A stretch of DNA of 7,909 bases. It comes from Spirochaetia bacterium. Lineage in GTDB: Bacteria; Spirochaetota; Spirochaetia; Treponematales; Treponemataceae. Both the position numbers and the translations under genes were made by a program. The notes below the pieces were generated by a model. It did no database searches. It worked only from the letters and a program-made list of their open reading frames with translations, and was not told the origin of the DNA. Of this stretch, positions 1 through 5,618 are shown one piece after another. Location: positions 1-7,909 of the forward strand of contig CAAGIZ010000047.1 of assembly GCA_900770075.1 (NCBI GenBank), given 5' to 3'. The stretch's first letter is position 1, and each line of letters starts with the position of its first letter.

Positions 1-18
1 ACGACGCTCTTCCGATCT
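1..18. other. Residual Illumina adapter sequence (artefact)
   Basis: Bases 1-18 read ACGACGCTCTTCCGATCT, which is the 3' end of the standard Illumina read-1 adapter. Genomic sequence begins at base 19. The adapter happens to keep the minus-strand penicillin-binding protein frame open for six codons, so an automatic translation would add six false residues. No matching adapter is seen at the right end of the window. Confidence 0.95.
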
Positions 19-1464
19 GACTACCGGCGTGTCGGAAATGATTGTGGTTGGAGTAAAATTCCTGCTGTCAATTGCTGCAGAATAGTACAGCGGCTTGAAA
101 GACGAGCCCGGCTGGATTTTTGCCTGCACCGCCCGGATAAACTGGTTTTCGCTGTCGAATTTGCTGCCGCCTACGAGGGAAGTGATGTAGCCGGTATCGT
201 TTTCCAGGGCTATCATCGTTCCTTCGATGGTGGTTTTGCTGACCTTGACCTTTGCCTGCTGGTTTGCCTTGTTTACGATTCCCAGTTTGAGGGAGTCGAT
301 TCCGAACATAAGGGACATTACGTCCATTACAGGATTGAGCTGGTTTGTGTATGCTGCTTTTGAAATTGCTTCGTTGCGCTGTTCGCTGACTTTCAGACCG
401 TTCAGGTTGAAGGTGAGTGCCAGAAGTTCTGTCATCGGTGTATAGACGGAAAAAGCCTGATTCGTGCGCTCGCCGGTGGAACGCTGGTAGGTGCGGTTTG
501 CATAGCGGATGTAGCGGTCCATTACGTCCTGTGCTACGGCCTGATTTTTAAGGTTGAGGGTTGTGTTTACCGTAAAGCCGGAAGAATAGATGTCCTCCGT
601 TCCGTAGATTAGGTTTCCCAGTTCCCGCCTTACGTATTCTGAAAACCAGGGAGCACTGTCGTCGTGATTGAAGACTGCTGCCGTGGATGTTCTTGTGTAG
701 TCGAAACCTGCCCAGTATTCGTCGAAGCTTTCGTCTGCCTGCTGCTTTGTGAGGTAGCCTGCACTGACCATGGTGTTAAGCACGTCTTTCTGCCTTTCCA
801 TAGCCCTGTTTGGGTATTCAAAAGGATTGTAAAATGCAGGGTTGGAAAGCTGAATTACCAGAATAGCCGCCTCGGCCGGGGTTATTTCCGTTGCATCGTG
901 ACCGAAATAGTATTTTGAAGCGGCACTAACTCCATAGGTTCCGCCTCCAAAGTAGATTTTATTTAAATAGAGCTCCAGAATTTCGTTTTTTGTGTACCGT
1001 CTTTCCATCTGAATGGCCCACCAAAGTTCCTTGAGCTTTCGCCTTATGGACATATCCGTGCGGTCGCAGTAAAGGGTACCTGCAATCTGCTGGGTAAGGG
1101 TGGAACCTCCTCCCAAAGACATACCTGTAAGTTTTCCGAAGACGGCGCGGAAAAGGGCTTTTACGGAATAACCGTGATGGCTGTAAAAAAGCCTGTCCTC
1201 TCTGGTTATGAGGGCGTCCAGCATGCACTGGGGCAAATCCCTTATGCTGATAATTTCGCGTTTTTCTTCGGAGGCAAGTTCTGTAATGAGTTCTCCGTTT
1301 ATATCCAGAAGTTTCGTTGGAAGGGATGTTGAAAATTCCGTAAACTGTTCGTTGTCTTTTATAAATTTTGTATTGCTCAGGGCAAGTCCCAGTCCGGCAC
1401 CAAAGCCGATGGCACAGAAGAACAGGGCAAACACTGACGCACAGGTGGATTTTTTAATTTTCAT
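19..1464 (-). CDS. Class A penicillin-binding protein (PBP1A-like), C-terminus missing
   Basis: Bifunctional peptidoglycan glycosyltransferase and DD-transpeptidase, anchored in the inner membrane. About 482 codons are present; the frame runs off the contig edge. A short cytoplasmic N-terminus is followed by one membrane anchor at about residues 8-29. The GT51 domain covers about 45-225 and has all its hallmarks: the EDxxFxxHxG motif with catalytic Glu89, GGGSTLTQQIA at 118-128, RKxKE at 142-146, and KNEILELYLN at 159-168. After a linker the penicillin-binding domain begins, and its active-site SxxK is visible in QPGSSFKP (Ser454, Lys457). The SxN and KTG boxes lie beyond the edge. ATG 1464 is the only plausible start: it has an upstream in-frame stop at 1498-1500 and no other ATG between. 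There is no Shine-Dalgarno, and the promoter sits so close that the mRNA is probably leaderless. PBP1A fits better than PBP1B or PBP1C, but the subclass is not certain without the C-terminus. Confidence 0.95.
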
Positions 1465-1472
1465 ATTATTAC

Positions 1473-1501
1473 AGAATAAGAAAATACGCCGGTTTAGTCA
1501 A
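1473..1501 (-). promoter_or_regulatory. Predicted promoter of the PBP gene
   Basis: On the minus strand, TTGACT (1501-1496, 5/6 match to the -35 consensus) is followed after exactly 17 nt by TATTCT (1478-1473, 4/6). A start about 7 nt further on falls at 1467-1465, only 1-3 nt before the ATG at 1464. This agrees with the absence of a ribosome binding site. Confidence 0.6.
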
Positions 1502-1529
1502 TTCAACTGAAAACGCAAAAAAATGAGGC

Positions 1530-1560
1530 AAAAAAAAAGACCGGCGTTCAACAGCCGGCC
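1530..1560 (-). terminator. Strong intrinsic terminator
   Basis: On the minus strand, GGCCGGC (1560-1554) and GCCGGTC (1545-1539) form a 7-bp stem with one G-U pair and an 8-nt loop. Nine T residues follow directly (1538-1530). It ends either the candidate small RNA next to it or readthrough from the PEGA-like gene, and it insulates the PBP promoter. Confidence 0.85.
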
Positions 1561-1578
1561 TATGCCCATCAGGCAGTC

Positions 1579-1599
1579 GGGCTCAATGGGTGGGAGGGG
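1579..1599 (+). other. G-quadruplex-type motif
   Basis: Four G-runs occur on the plus strand at 1579-1581, 1588-1590, 1592-1594 and 1596-1599, with spacers of 6, 1 and 1 nt. This satisfies the usual G3+N1-7 rule. It is the DNA complement of the C-rich loop of the candidate small RNA, so one sequence feature may explain both. Confidence 0.55.
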
Positions 1600-1615
1600 A
1601 TAATTGACGCCCGAC

Positions 1616-1621
1616 ATTATA
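1616..1621 (-). promoter_or_regulatory. Possible -10 box for the candidate small RNA
   Basis: A perfect TATAAT lies at 1621-1616 on the minus strand inside an alternating TA tract. No good -35 hexamer is found at 16-18 nt; the best is TTTTTG, a 2/6 match. The overlapping TATATA at 1625-1620 would place the start nearer the base of the hairpin. The call rests on the -10 alone. Confidence 0.35.
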
Positions 1622-1700
1622 TATATCGGTTACCATGGCAAAAATCTTTAATATTTTTATCTGTGGAAAGCGTTTTTTTTACGGGAGTCCGCCGTTTTTT

Positions 1701-2696
1701 TCAGTTTTCTTCTGTTATGCTGGCATCGATGTTCAGGTTTACGGTGTAGGAACGGCCGTTTATGGCATCGAAGGTTTTTGTAATTTCGTAGTCTCCTATG
1801 GTAAACCTGACGGTGTGCTGCCCCTGAGAGATGATGAGAGGTTCTTTTGGAGAACTGAGGAGTTTTCCGTCCAGGGAAACGGAAGCGTTTTCTGGAGATA
1901 TTATTTTGACTTCCGGTTCTATTCCCCTGAGCCTGACTTTTAAGTTTGTAAGCCTTGCCTGTTCGACAATAAAGGTTCTGGCTTCGTTCCTGTATGCTTC
2001 TCCGCTCAGGTAAAGGTGGTGTTCGCCTTTTTTCAGGAGAAGTTTTTGAGGAATTGACGGAATAAACTGGTCATCTATATACACGCTGTAGTTTTCTGTC
2101 TTGCCCTCAGGTCTGGAAACTTCAAGAGTGAAGCAGCCTTCATCGCTTAAAACCGGTTTTGCCGTTATTTCCATACGGGCATTTTCCAGCTCTTCGGGTG
2201 CTCCTTTCATTGCCAGCATAAACCGCAGGAATATCGTGCCGTTTTCTGCAGAGATTTTTTCTTCCAGAATTTTGGCATAGGGATTGTTTTTTATGCTGAA
2301 TTTTTCGTTTAGGGGAACATAAATCGTGTTTACAAGTTTGCCGGGGATGGTGGAGATGTTGATGCGCCGGGCTGAATAATCGATGTTTTTTTCGTCCGGA
2401 AGGGGGGAAAGGTTGTCGTAAAAGATGTAGGCAACGCTGTCCCTCCAGTTTGCCATGACCTGAGGAATTTTTATGGTAAGTTCCAGCCCCGTAATGAAAG
2501 TTGTGTCTTCTGGAAGCTTTATGGCTATTGCATCAAAAATCCCGGAATCTGAGGAGGCTTCTGCGTAATCTCCTGAGATTTCGAGAAAATGGGTTTTTGC
2601 AACCCGGAATGTCTCTGCTCCTGACAAAAAAAGCCCTGCCGTCATAAAAAAAAGAGAAAATACACATTTCTTGCAGGCGGTTATGTTGTTTTTCAT
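1701..2696 (-). CDS. Secreted protein with two PEGA-like domains, function unknown
   Basis: A 331-residue protein with an N-terminal export signal: MKNN, Lys-rich start, then a hydrophobic run VFSLFFMTAGLFLSGA at about residues 12-27, with likely cleavage after SGA. There is no lipobox Cys, so it is probably periplasmic or surface-exposed rather than a lipoprotein. The middle (about 40-185) is a beta-rich region I do not recognise. The C-terminal part has two tandem beta-sandwich units resembling PEGA domains, at about 203-257 (VYIDDQ...GEHHLYLSG) and 263-324 (SPENASVSLDGK...GQHTVRFTIGDYE). The second is the clearer match to the pattern P-x-A-x-V-x-L-D-G. PEGA domains are common on surface proteins and are thought to bind carbohydrate or protein ligands. 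A start six codons upstream (ATG 2714) is possible; neither start has a Shine-Dalgarno, and I prefer 2696 because it gives a normal signal-peptide n-region. It lies between terminators, so it is its own transcription unit. Confidence 0.8.
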   Translation of the reverse strand: MKNNITACKKCVFSLFFMTAGLFLSGAETFRVAKTHFLEISGDYAEASSDSGIFDAIAIKLPEDTTFITGLELTIKIPQVMANWRDSVAYIFYDNLSPLPDEKNIDYSARRINISTIPGKLVNTIYVPLNEKFSIKNNPYAKILEEKISAENGTIFLRFMLAMKGAPEELENARMEITAKPVLSDEGCFTLEVSRPEGKTENYSVYIDDQFIPSIPQKLLLKKGEHHLYLSGEAYRNEARTFIVEQARLTNLKVRLRGIEPEVKIISPENASVSLDGKLLSSPKEPLIISQGQHTVRFTIGDYEITKTFDAINGRSYTVNLNIDASITEEN

Positions 2697-2750
2697 AATA
2701 GAAGCATAACGCAAAAACTAAAAATAATCTGAAATAAAAAGCCGAATTTT

Positions 2751-2788
2751 AAAAAAAAGTGCAGATTTTTAAGAAAATTTGCACTTTT
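2751..2788 (-). terminator. Bidirectional-looking intrinsic terminator
   Basis: AAAAGTGCA (2755-2763) and TGCACTTTT (2780-2788) form a perfect 9-bp stem, extended inside by ATTTT/AAAAT around a 4-nt loop. On the minus strand a T-run continues to 2751, which suits ending the M23 peptidase transcript. The plus strand also has four T residues after the stem, and the internal mismatch becomes a G-U pair there, so it may work both ways. Confidence 0.8.
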
Positions 2789-2852
2789 AAATGACTTATG
2801 CAATTTGACGGGGAGTGCCGGGTAATCGCTTCAAGTGTTGTTCAGTGCTTCC

Positions 2853-3809
2853 CTAAAATTTTATCATGCTGTCAGGATCTGTGGGGTTTCCGTTTTTCCG
2901 CAGTTCAAAATGCAGGTGAGGGCCTGTGCTGGCTCCTGTTGAGCCGGATTTTGCAATCAGCTGACCTGTTTTTACCGACTGTCCTTCCTCCACTAGAATT
3001 TCTGAAAGATGGGCATAAAGGCTTGTAAGACCGCTGTAGTGGCTGATTATTATGAAGTTTCCGTAGGTGGGGTTGAAGTCCGTCCTGCTTACTTCCCCTG
3101 TACTGCATGCAAATACGCTGCTTTTTTCCGGTGCAGCAAGGTCTATGCCGGAATGAAATTTCCATTTTCCTGAAATGGGGCTTACCCTGTAGCCGTAGCT
3201 GCTGGTTAAAACACTGTCTAAAAGGGGGCTGACCAGGTTTGTGTCAAGAAAGTAAAGGGAGGTGGTGGAATCGAACCTTTCTTCCGGGAAGAAATAAAAG
3301 ATTTTTCCGTCTATGACGAAAATTTCCTGCTCCCTGCTTTTTTCCGTTCCTTCTTCCTTTACATATTTGCTGTGGAGAAGCTGTTCCCAGAGGGAAGCCG
3401 GCTCTTCGGGAATGAACAGGCCGTTGAAGGAGGGAACAAGAAGCGTCTGACCGGAGATTTTTGCATCTGCAGAAGTAAGTGCGTTTATCGTGGCAATGGT
3501 GTCCTTGTAAACCGGGCTTACTCGGGAAGAAAACCAGATAAAATCCATATTCTCCGGCACTTTAATCCTGTAAAAGCTTAAAACCCGGTTTTTGTTTTTT
3601 TCCTGTGGAGAGAATTTCCTGCAGTTTAGCTCTGCCTCTTCCAAAAACTGCCTGAATACGTAGTTTTTAGAGGAGTCGGGACTTTCTATAAGGGGGAGTT
3701 TTTGAGTGTCTATCTTTATGATTTTCTGACCTGAACTTTCTGCTGAAAAAGCAGGGCACAAAAGAAAAGACAGGAAAAAGGCGGTGAATATTTTTTTACA
3801 GGTTTTCAT
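2853..3809 (-). CDS. Secreted M23 family metallopeptidase with LysM-like segment
   Basis: A 318-residue putative zinc endopeptidase that would cut peptidoglycan cross-links in the periplasm. An export signal covers about residues 1-23 (MKTCKKIFTAFFLSFLLCPAFSA). A degenerate LysM-like segment follows at about 76-128 (FYRIKVPENMDF...TIATINAL...GQTLLVPS): it keeps the LysM layout, but the usual GDTL and YGVS motifs are lost. The C-terminal peptidase domain (about 205-318) has all the zinc and catalytic residues expected: His219 and Asp223 in HSGIDLAAP, His267 in YAHLS, and His298 and His300 in GPHLHFEL. The start was chosen at ATG 3809 because it begins a clean signal peptide. ATGs at 3836 and 3827 are in frame but add unhelpful residues, and none has a clear Shine-Dalgarno. 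The gene overlaps the end of the upstream membrane-protein gene by 14 nt, so translational coupling is likely. Intact zinc ligands argue for an active enzyme rather than an EnvC/NlpD-type activator. Confidence 0.9.
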   Translation of the reverse strand: MKTCKKIFTAFFLSFLLCPAFSAESSGQKIIKIDTQKLPLIESPDSSKNYVFRQFLEEAELNCRKFSPQEKNKNRVLSFYRIKVPENMDFIWFSSRVSPVYKDTIATINALTSADAKISGQTLLVPSFNGLFIPEEPASLWEQLLHSKYVKEEGTEKSREQEIFVIDGKIFYFFPEERFDSTTSLYFLDTNLVSPLLDSVLTSSYGYRVSPISGKWKFHSGIDLAAPEKSSVFACSTGEVSRTDFNPTYGNFIIISHYSGLTSLYAHLSEILVEEGQSVKTGQLIAKSGSTGASTGPHLHFELRKNGNPTDPDSMIKF

Positions 3810-4236
3810 CGCCAGAAAGACTGTCATCGCGGTCAATGCCGTCCTGTTTTTTGTCTTTTAAGGGCTTAAAGGCAAAGGAGACAAAGCCGTAAAGCAAAAA
3901 GGCCAGAAGAATTTCAAAAACCGTAAGAAGCCTTTTTCCTGCCAGCACCAGAAGAAAAAATCCTGCAAAAGTAGAAGCGATTATGAGAAATTTTACGGCA
4001 AAAATCAGGGAATTTCTTATGCCGGCAGAGCGTATGCGGAAAAAAAGCCACAGGGCAAAAAGAAAGACGGCAGCGCCCGTAACGCAGAGGGTGTAGGTTT
4101 GAGGGAGTTTTGTTGCAAAACACCAGAGCGGGTACACGAAAACTATTCCTGAAAGTGCACACAACAGGAGGAGTAGTGAAACTTTTAGAATTGAAAGAAA
4201 AATCTGGCTGTAGCCTTTTAAAATCTGCCTGAACAT
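3796..4236 (-). CDS. Small integral membrane protein with four predicted helices
   Basis: A 146-residue protein I do not recognise. Four hydrophobic segments are visible at about 16-40, 49-67, 77-98 and 104-124, followed by a charged tail rich in Lys and Asp (PLKDKKQDGIDRDD, then SGDENL). Arg and Lys cluster between helices 2 and 3 (FRIRSAGIRN), which suggests that loop is cytoplasmic. The frame is open a further 65 codons upstream, but those run back through the ferredoxin terminator and over the end of the ferredoxin gene, so ATG 4236 is preferred. A promoter ends 7 nt before it and there is no Shine-Dalgarno, suggesting a leaderless mRNA. The 3' end overlaps the M23 peptidase gene by 14 nt. 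That tight pairing suggests the two act in the same envelope process, but no partner function can be read from the sequence. Confidence 0.75.
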   Translation of the reverse strand: MFRQILKGYSQIFLSILKVSLLLLLCALSGIVFVYPLWCFATKLPQTYTLCVTGAAVFLFALWLFFRIRSAGIRNSLIFAVKFLIIASTFAGFFLLVLAGKRLLTVFEILLAFLLYGFVSFAFKPLKDKKQDGIDRDDSLSGDENL

Positions 4237-4243
4237 GGGTGTA

Positions 4244-4272
4244 AATATAAAGGAAATCTCTAAAAATTGCAA
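4244..4272 (-). promoter_or_regulatory. Predicted promoter of the membrane protein / M23 operon
   Basis: On the minus strand, TTGCAA (4272-4267, 4/6 match) and TATATT (4249-4244, 5/6) are separated by exactly 17 nt. Only TACACCC lies between the -10 box and ATG 4236. Transcription should therefore begin at or next to the initiation codon. Confidence 0.6.
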
Positions 4273-4330
4273 TTTTTGATAAATTTTTGATAAAACGAAG
4301 TTTTTAGCGCAACTTTGTCCGTAAACAGGC

Positions 4331-4365
4331 AAAAAAAATCTGCAAGTTCTGAACCTGCAGATTTT
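4331..4365 (-). terminator. Intrinsic terminator of the ferredoxin gene
   Basis: On the minus strand, AAAATCTGCA (4365-4356) pairs perfectly with TGCAGATTTT (4344-4335). Up to four further pairs inside leave a 3-nt loop, and a T-run continues to 4331. It lies 26 nt past the ferredoxin stop. Its position shows that the membrane-protein gene downstream needs its own promoter. Confidence 0.9.
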
Positions 4366-4390
4366 ACGTTTTTTAGGGGTCGTGAGCCCT

Positions 4391-4564
4391 TTATTCTTCT
4401 GAAATTGCAGTTGCAGGGCAAACGCTTGCACAGGTTCCGCAACTTACGCATTTAGAAGCGTCGATTTCGCGGTGTCCGTCGTTTTCGCTGATTGCGCCAA
4501 CAGGACAGTCAGGTTCGCATGTACCGCAGTTTACACATGCTGAAGGATCGATTTTATAAGCCAT
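4391..4564 (-). CDS. 2[4Fe-4S] ferredoxin
   Basis: A 57-residue electron carrier of the clostridial type, cytoplasmic, shuttling low-potential electrons between redox enzymes of anaerobic metabolism such as pyruvate:ferredoxin oxidoreductase or hydrogenase (family knowledge; partners are not in the window). Two complete CxxCxxCxxxC cluster motifs are present: Cys10, 13, 16, 20 with Pro21, and Cys39, 42, 45, 49 with Pro50. The length is typical of the family, and the N-terminus MAYKIDPSACVNCG is characteristic. The start is supported by AGAGG six nucleotides upstream. It is a single-gene unit with its own promoter and terminator. Such small genes are easily missed by length cut-offs. Confidence 0.96.
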   Translation of the reverse strand: MAYKIDPSACVNCGTCEPDCPVGAISENDGHREIDASKCVSCGTCASVCPATAISEE

Positions 4565-4630
4565 AATGTACCTCTTTTTAAGGGATGTTTCCCAAAAATG
4601 CAGGCAGAAAACTGAAAGTTCATCTGCCTA
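4565..4630 (-). promoter_or_regulatory. Hairpin-rich 5' leader of the ferredoxin mRNA
   Basis: The leader, about 65 nt long, starts near 4629. It opens with a 7-bp stem AGGCAGA/TCTGCCT (4629-4623 with 4608-4602). A second hairpin follows, GGGA/TCCC around AACA (4590s to 4580s), flanked by a TTTTT/AAAAA pairing that ends just before the AGAGG ribosome binding site. A 5'-terminal hairpin often protects mRNA from decay, and the second could affect ribosome access. I recognise no riboswitch class. Confidence 0.4.
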
Positions 4631-4635
4631 CGTAT

Positions 4636-4664
4636 AATCTACCATATAAAATTTTCATAAACAA
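4636..4664 (-). promoter_or_regulatory. Predicted ferredoxin promoter
   Basis: On the minus strand, TTGTTT (4664-4659) and TAGATT (4641-4636, 4/6 match) are separated by exactly 17 nt. The predicted start, near 4629, coincides with the first base of the leader hairpin. Confidence 0.5.
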
Positions 4665-4690
4665 GAAAAAAACTCTGATATTTGAACGAA

Positions 4691-4868
4691 TTAGCCTCTG
4701 CTAACGCCCTGATGCCGCTGGTTCTGGGATTTTTCTGTTAGCGGGTGGAGGGGCGGCAGGGCCGTTCTAAATGGCAGCGGACTATAGTCTGGTGCCGTTT
4801 AGAATGAAGGCGAAAGCCGGAACCCCGGAAGACGCGGCGGCAGCTTTGCTGCCGAAACAGCCTGAACA
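4691..4868. repeat. Structured intergenic element A (likely dispersed repeat)
   Basis: This fills most of the 358-nt gap between the divergent ferredoxin and deoC genes; no coding potential is seen. It contains a perfect TTAGC/GCTAA hairpin (4691-4704) and a 40-nt near-perfect palindrome (4765-4804, centred on GACTATAGTC) with 17 of 20 positions matching and two of the three exceptions G-U compatible. An enclosing stem pairs GGGG-CGGC (4750-4757) with GCCG...CCCC (4816-4826). There is also a GGC-GAAA-GCC hairpin and a 7-bp CGGCAGC/GCTGCCG hairpin with a TTT loop (4838-4854). It is much richer in G+C than the surrounding intergenic DNA. The design resembles dispersed structured repeats I associate with treponeme genomes, but only one copy is visible here, so the repeat status is inferred. 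Confidence 0.55.
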
Positions 4869-4891
4869 TCCTTCAAAAAATGTGCTATAAT
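4863..4891 (+). promoter_or_regulatory. Predicted deoC promoter with extended -10
   Basis: TGAACA (4863-4868, 4/6 match to the -35 consensus), a 17-nt spacer, and a perfect TATAAT (4886-4891) preceded by TG at 4883-4884, the extended -10 motif. The -35 lies at the outer edge of structured element A. The leader to the ATG is about 25 nt. Confidence 0.7.
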
Positions 4892-4922
4892 TTTCTAAAC
4901 TGATTTTTTTTGGGAGGAAAAA

Positions 4923-5597
4923 ATGACTGAAAAAGAAATTGCAGGATTTATTGACCATACTCAGCTTTCTGCCTGTGCCACTGAAGATGACATTAAAAAA
5001 CTCTGTGCAGAGGCGGTAAAGTACGGTTTTGCCAGCTGCTGCGTTAATCCTTATTATGTTCCTATGGCAGCGGAAATTCTTCGGGGAACCGGGGTTAAGG
5101 TTTGTACTGTAATCGGCTTTCCTTTGGGAGCAAATTCAATTGATGACAAGGCCAGTCAGGCGGCTATGTGTGTAAGCGAAGGGGCTGACGAAGTTGATAT
5201 GGTTGTAAACTTGGGTGCGGTAAAGGACGGAAAATGGGACGAGGTTCTTGAAGAAATCTATGCCGTGCGCTGTGCTGTGGATGACGTGGACTGCGGTGAA
5301 AGCAAAAAAATCGTGGAAAAAGTGATTTTGGAAACCTGTTACCTTAACGACGAGGAAATTGTTGCGGTTTGCCGGAAGGCTCTGGAAGCCGGGGCGGATT
5401 TTGTAAAGACTTCCACTGGTTTTGGAACGGGAGGGGCAACTGTTCATGCCGTTGAACTTATGAGGAAAACTGTGGGAAAGAATATGGGCGTAAAAGCCAG
5501 CGGAGGAATTCATTCTTTTGAAGAGGCCGTTGCCATGATTGAAGCCGGGGCGGACAGGCTGGGATGTTCTGCCAGCGTAAAAATCGTGGAAGGGTAA
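4923..5597 (+). CDS. deoC: Deoxyribose-phosphate aldolase
   Basis: Cytoplasmic class I aldolase that splits 2-deoxy-D-ribose 5-phosphate into glyceraldehyde 3-phosphate and acetaldehyde, letting cells use deoxynucleosides as carbon. The 224 residues form the single TIM-barrel expected for the DeoC/FbaB family and match its usual length. Key residues are visible: Lys162 in FVKTSTGFG (Schiff base), Asp92 in VDMVVNLG, and Lys191 in KASGGI (proton relay). The phosphate-binding region is SGGIHS and GCSAS near the C-terminus. The N-terminal IDHTQL motif is also diagnostic. A strong GGGAGG lies 5 nt before the ATG. The gene stands alone; no deoA, deoD, cdd or deoB neighbour is in view. It is rich in cysteine (11 of 224), compatible with an anaerobic cytoplasm. 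Confidence 0.97.
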   Translation: MTEKEIAGFIDHTQLSACATEDDIKKLCAEAVKYGFASCCVNPYYVPMAAEILRGTGVKVCTVIGFPLGANSIDDKASQAAMCVSEGADEVDMVVNLGAVKDGKWDEVLEEIYAVRCAVDDVDCGESKKIVEKVILETCYLNDEEIVAVCRKALEAGADFVKTSTGFGTGGATVHAVELMRKTVGKNMGVKASGGIHSFEEAVAMIEAGADRLGCSASVKIVEG

Positions 5598-5618
5598 GTT
5601 TTCCGGCAGTTTTGGGGG

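Larger units (their letters stand above)
1530..1615 (-). ncRNA. Candidate structured small RNA with a C-rich loop
   Basis: Seen on the minus strand: a perfect 7-bp stem GTCGGGC/GCCCGAC (1615-1609 with 1582-1576), a one-base bulge, then a 5-bp stem TCAAT/ATTGA (1607-1603 with 1587-1583) closing a 15-nt loop that contains CCCCTCCCACCC. A short TGCC/GGCA hairpin follows, then the GC-rich terminator with nine T residues. A TATAAT box directly abuts the first stem. The total is about 86 nt, the usual size of a bacterial sRNA. The loop is complementary to purine-rich Shine-Dalgarno sequences, so a role in blocking translation is conceivable, but that is inference. I do not recognise it as a known family. 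It could instead be a structured 3' UTR of the PEGA-like gene. A start placed 7 nt after the TATAAT box would remove part of the first stem. Confidence 0.5.

Noticed and set aside
1681..1702. Plus-strand terminator (ACGG...CCGT then T-run)
   Set aside because: The stem is only 4 bp and there is no plus-strand gene upstream that would need it.
1635..1943. Plus-strand open frame of 102 codons
   Set aside because: Antisense shadow of the PEGA-like gene with a biased Phe/Gly composition and no ribosome binding site.
4237..4431. 65-codon N-terminal extension of the small membrane protein
   Set aside because: It would run through the ferredoxin terminator and the end of the ferredoxin gene; a promoter lies just before ATG 4236.
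4691..4745. Integron attC site (GCTAAC...GTTAGC)
   Set aside because: The arms do not fit the R''/R' consensus (RYYYAAC and GTTRRRY), the spacing is irregular, and no integrase is in view.
5136..5513. Minus-strand open frame of 125 codons inside deoC
   Set aside because: Antisense to a gene with full catalytic motifs; no independent evidence of coding.
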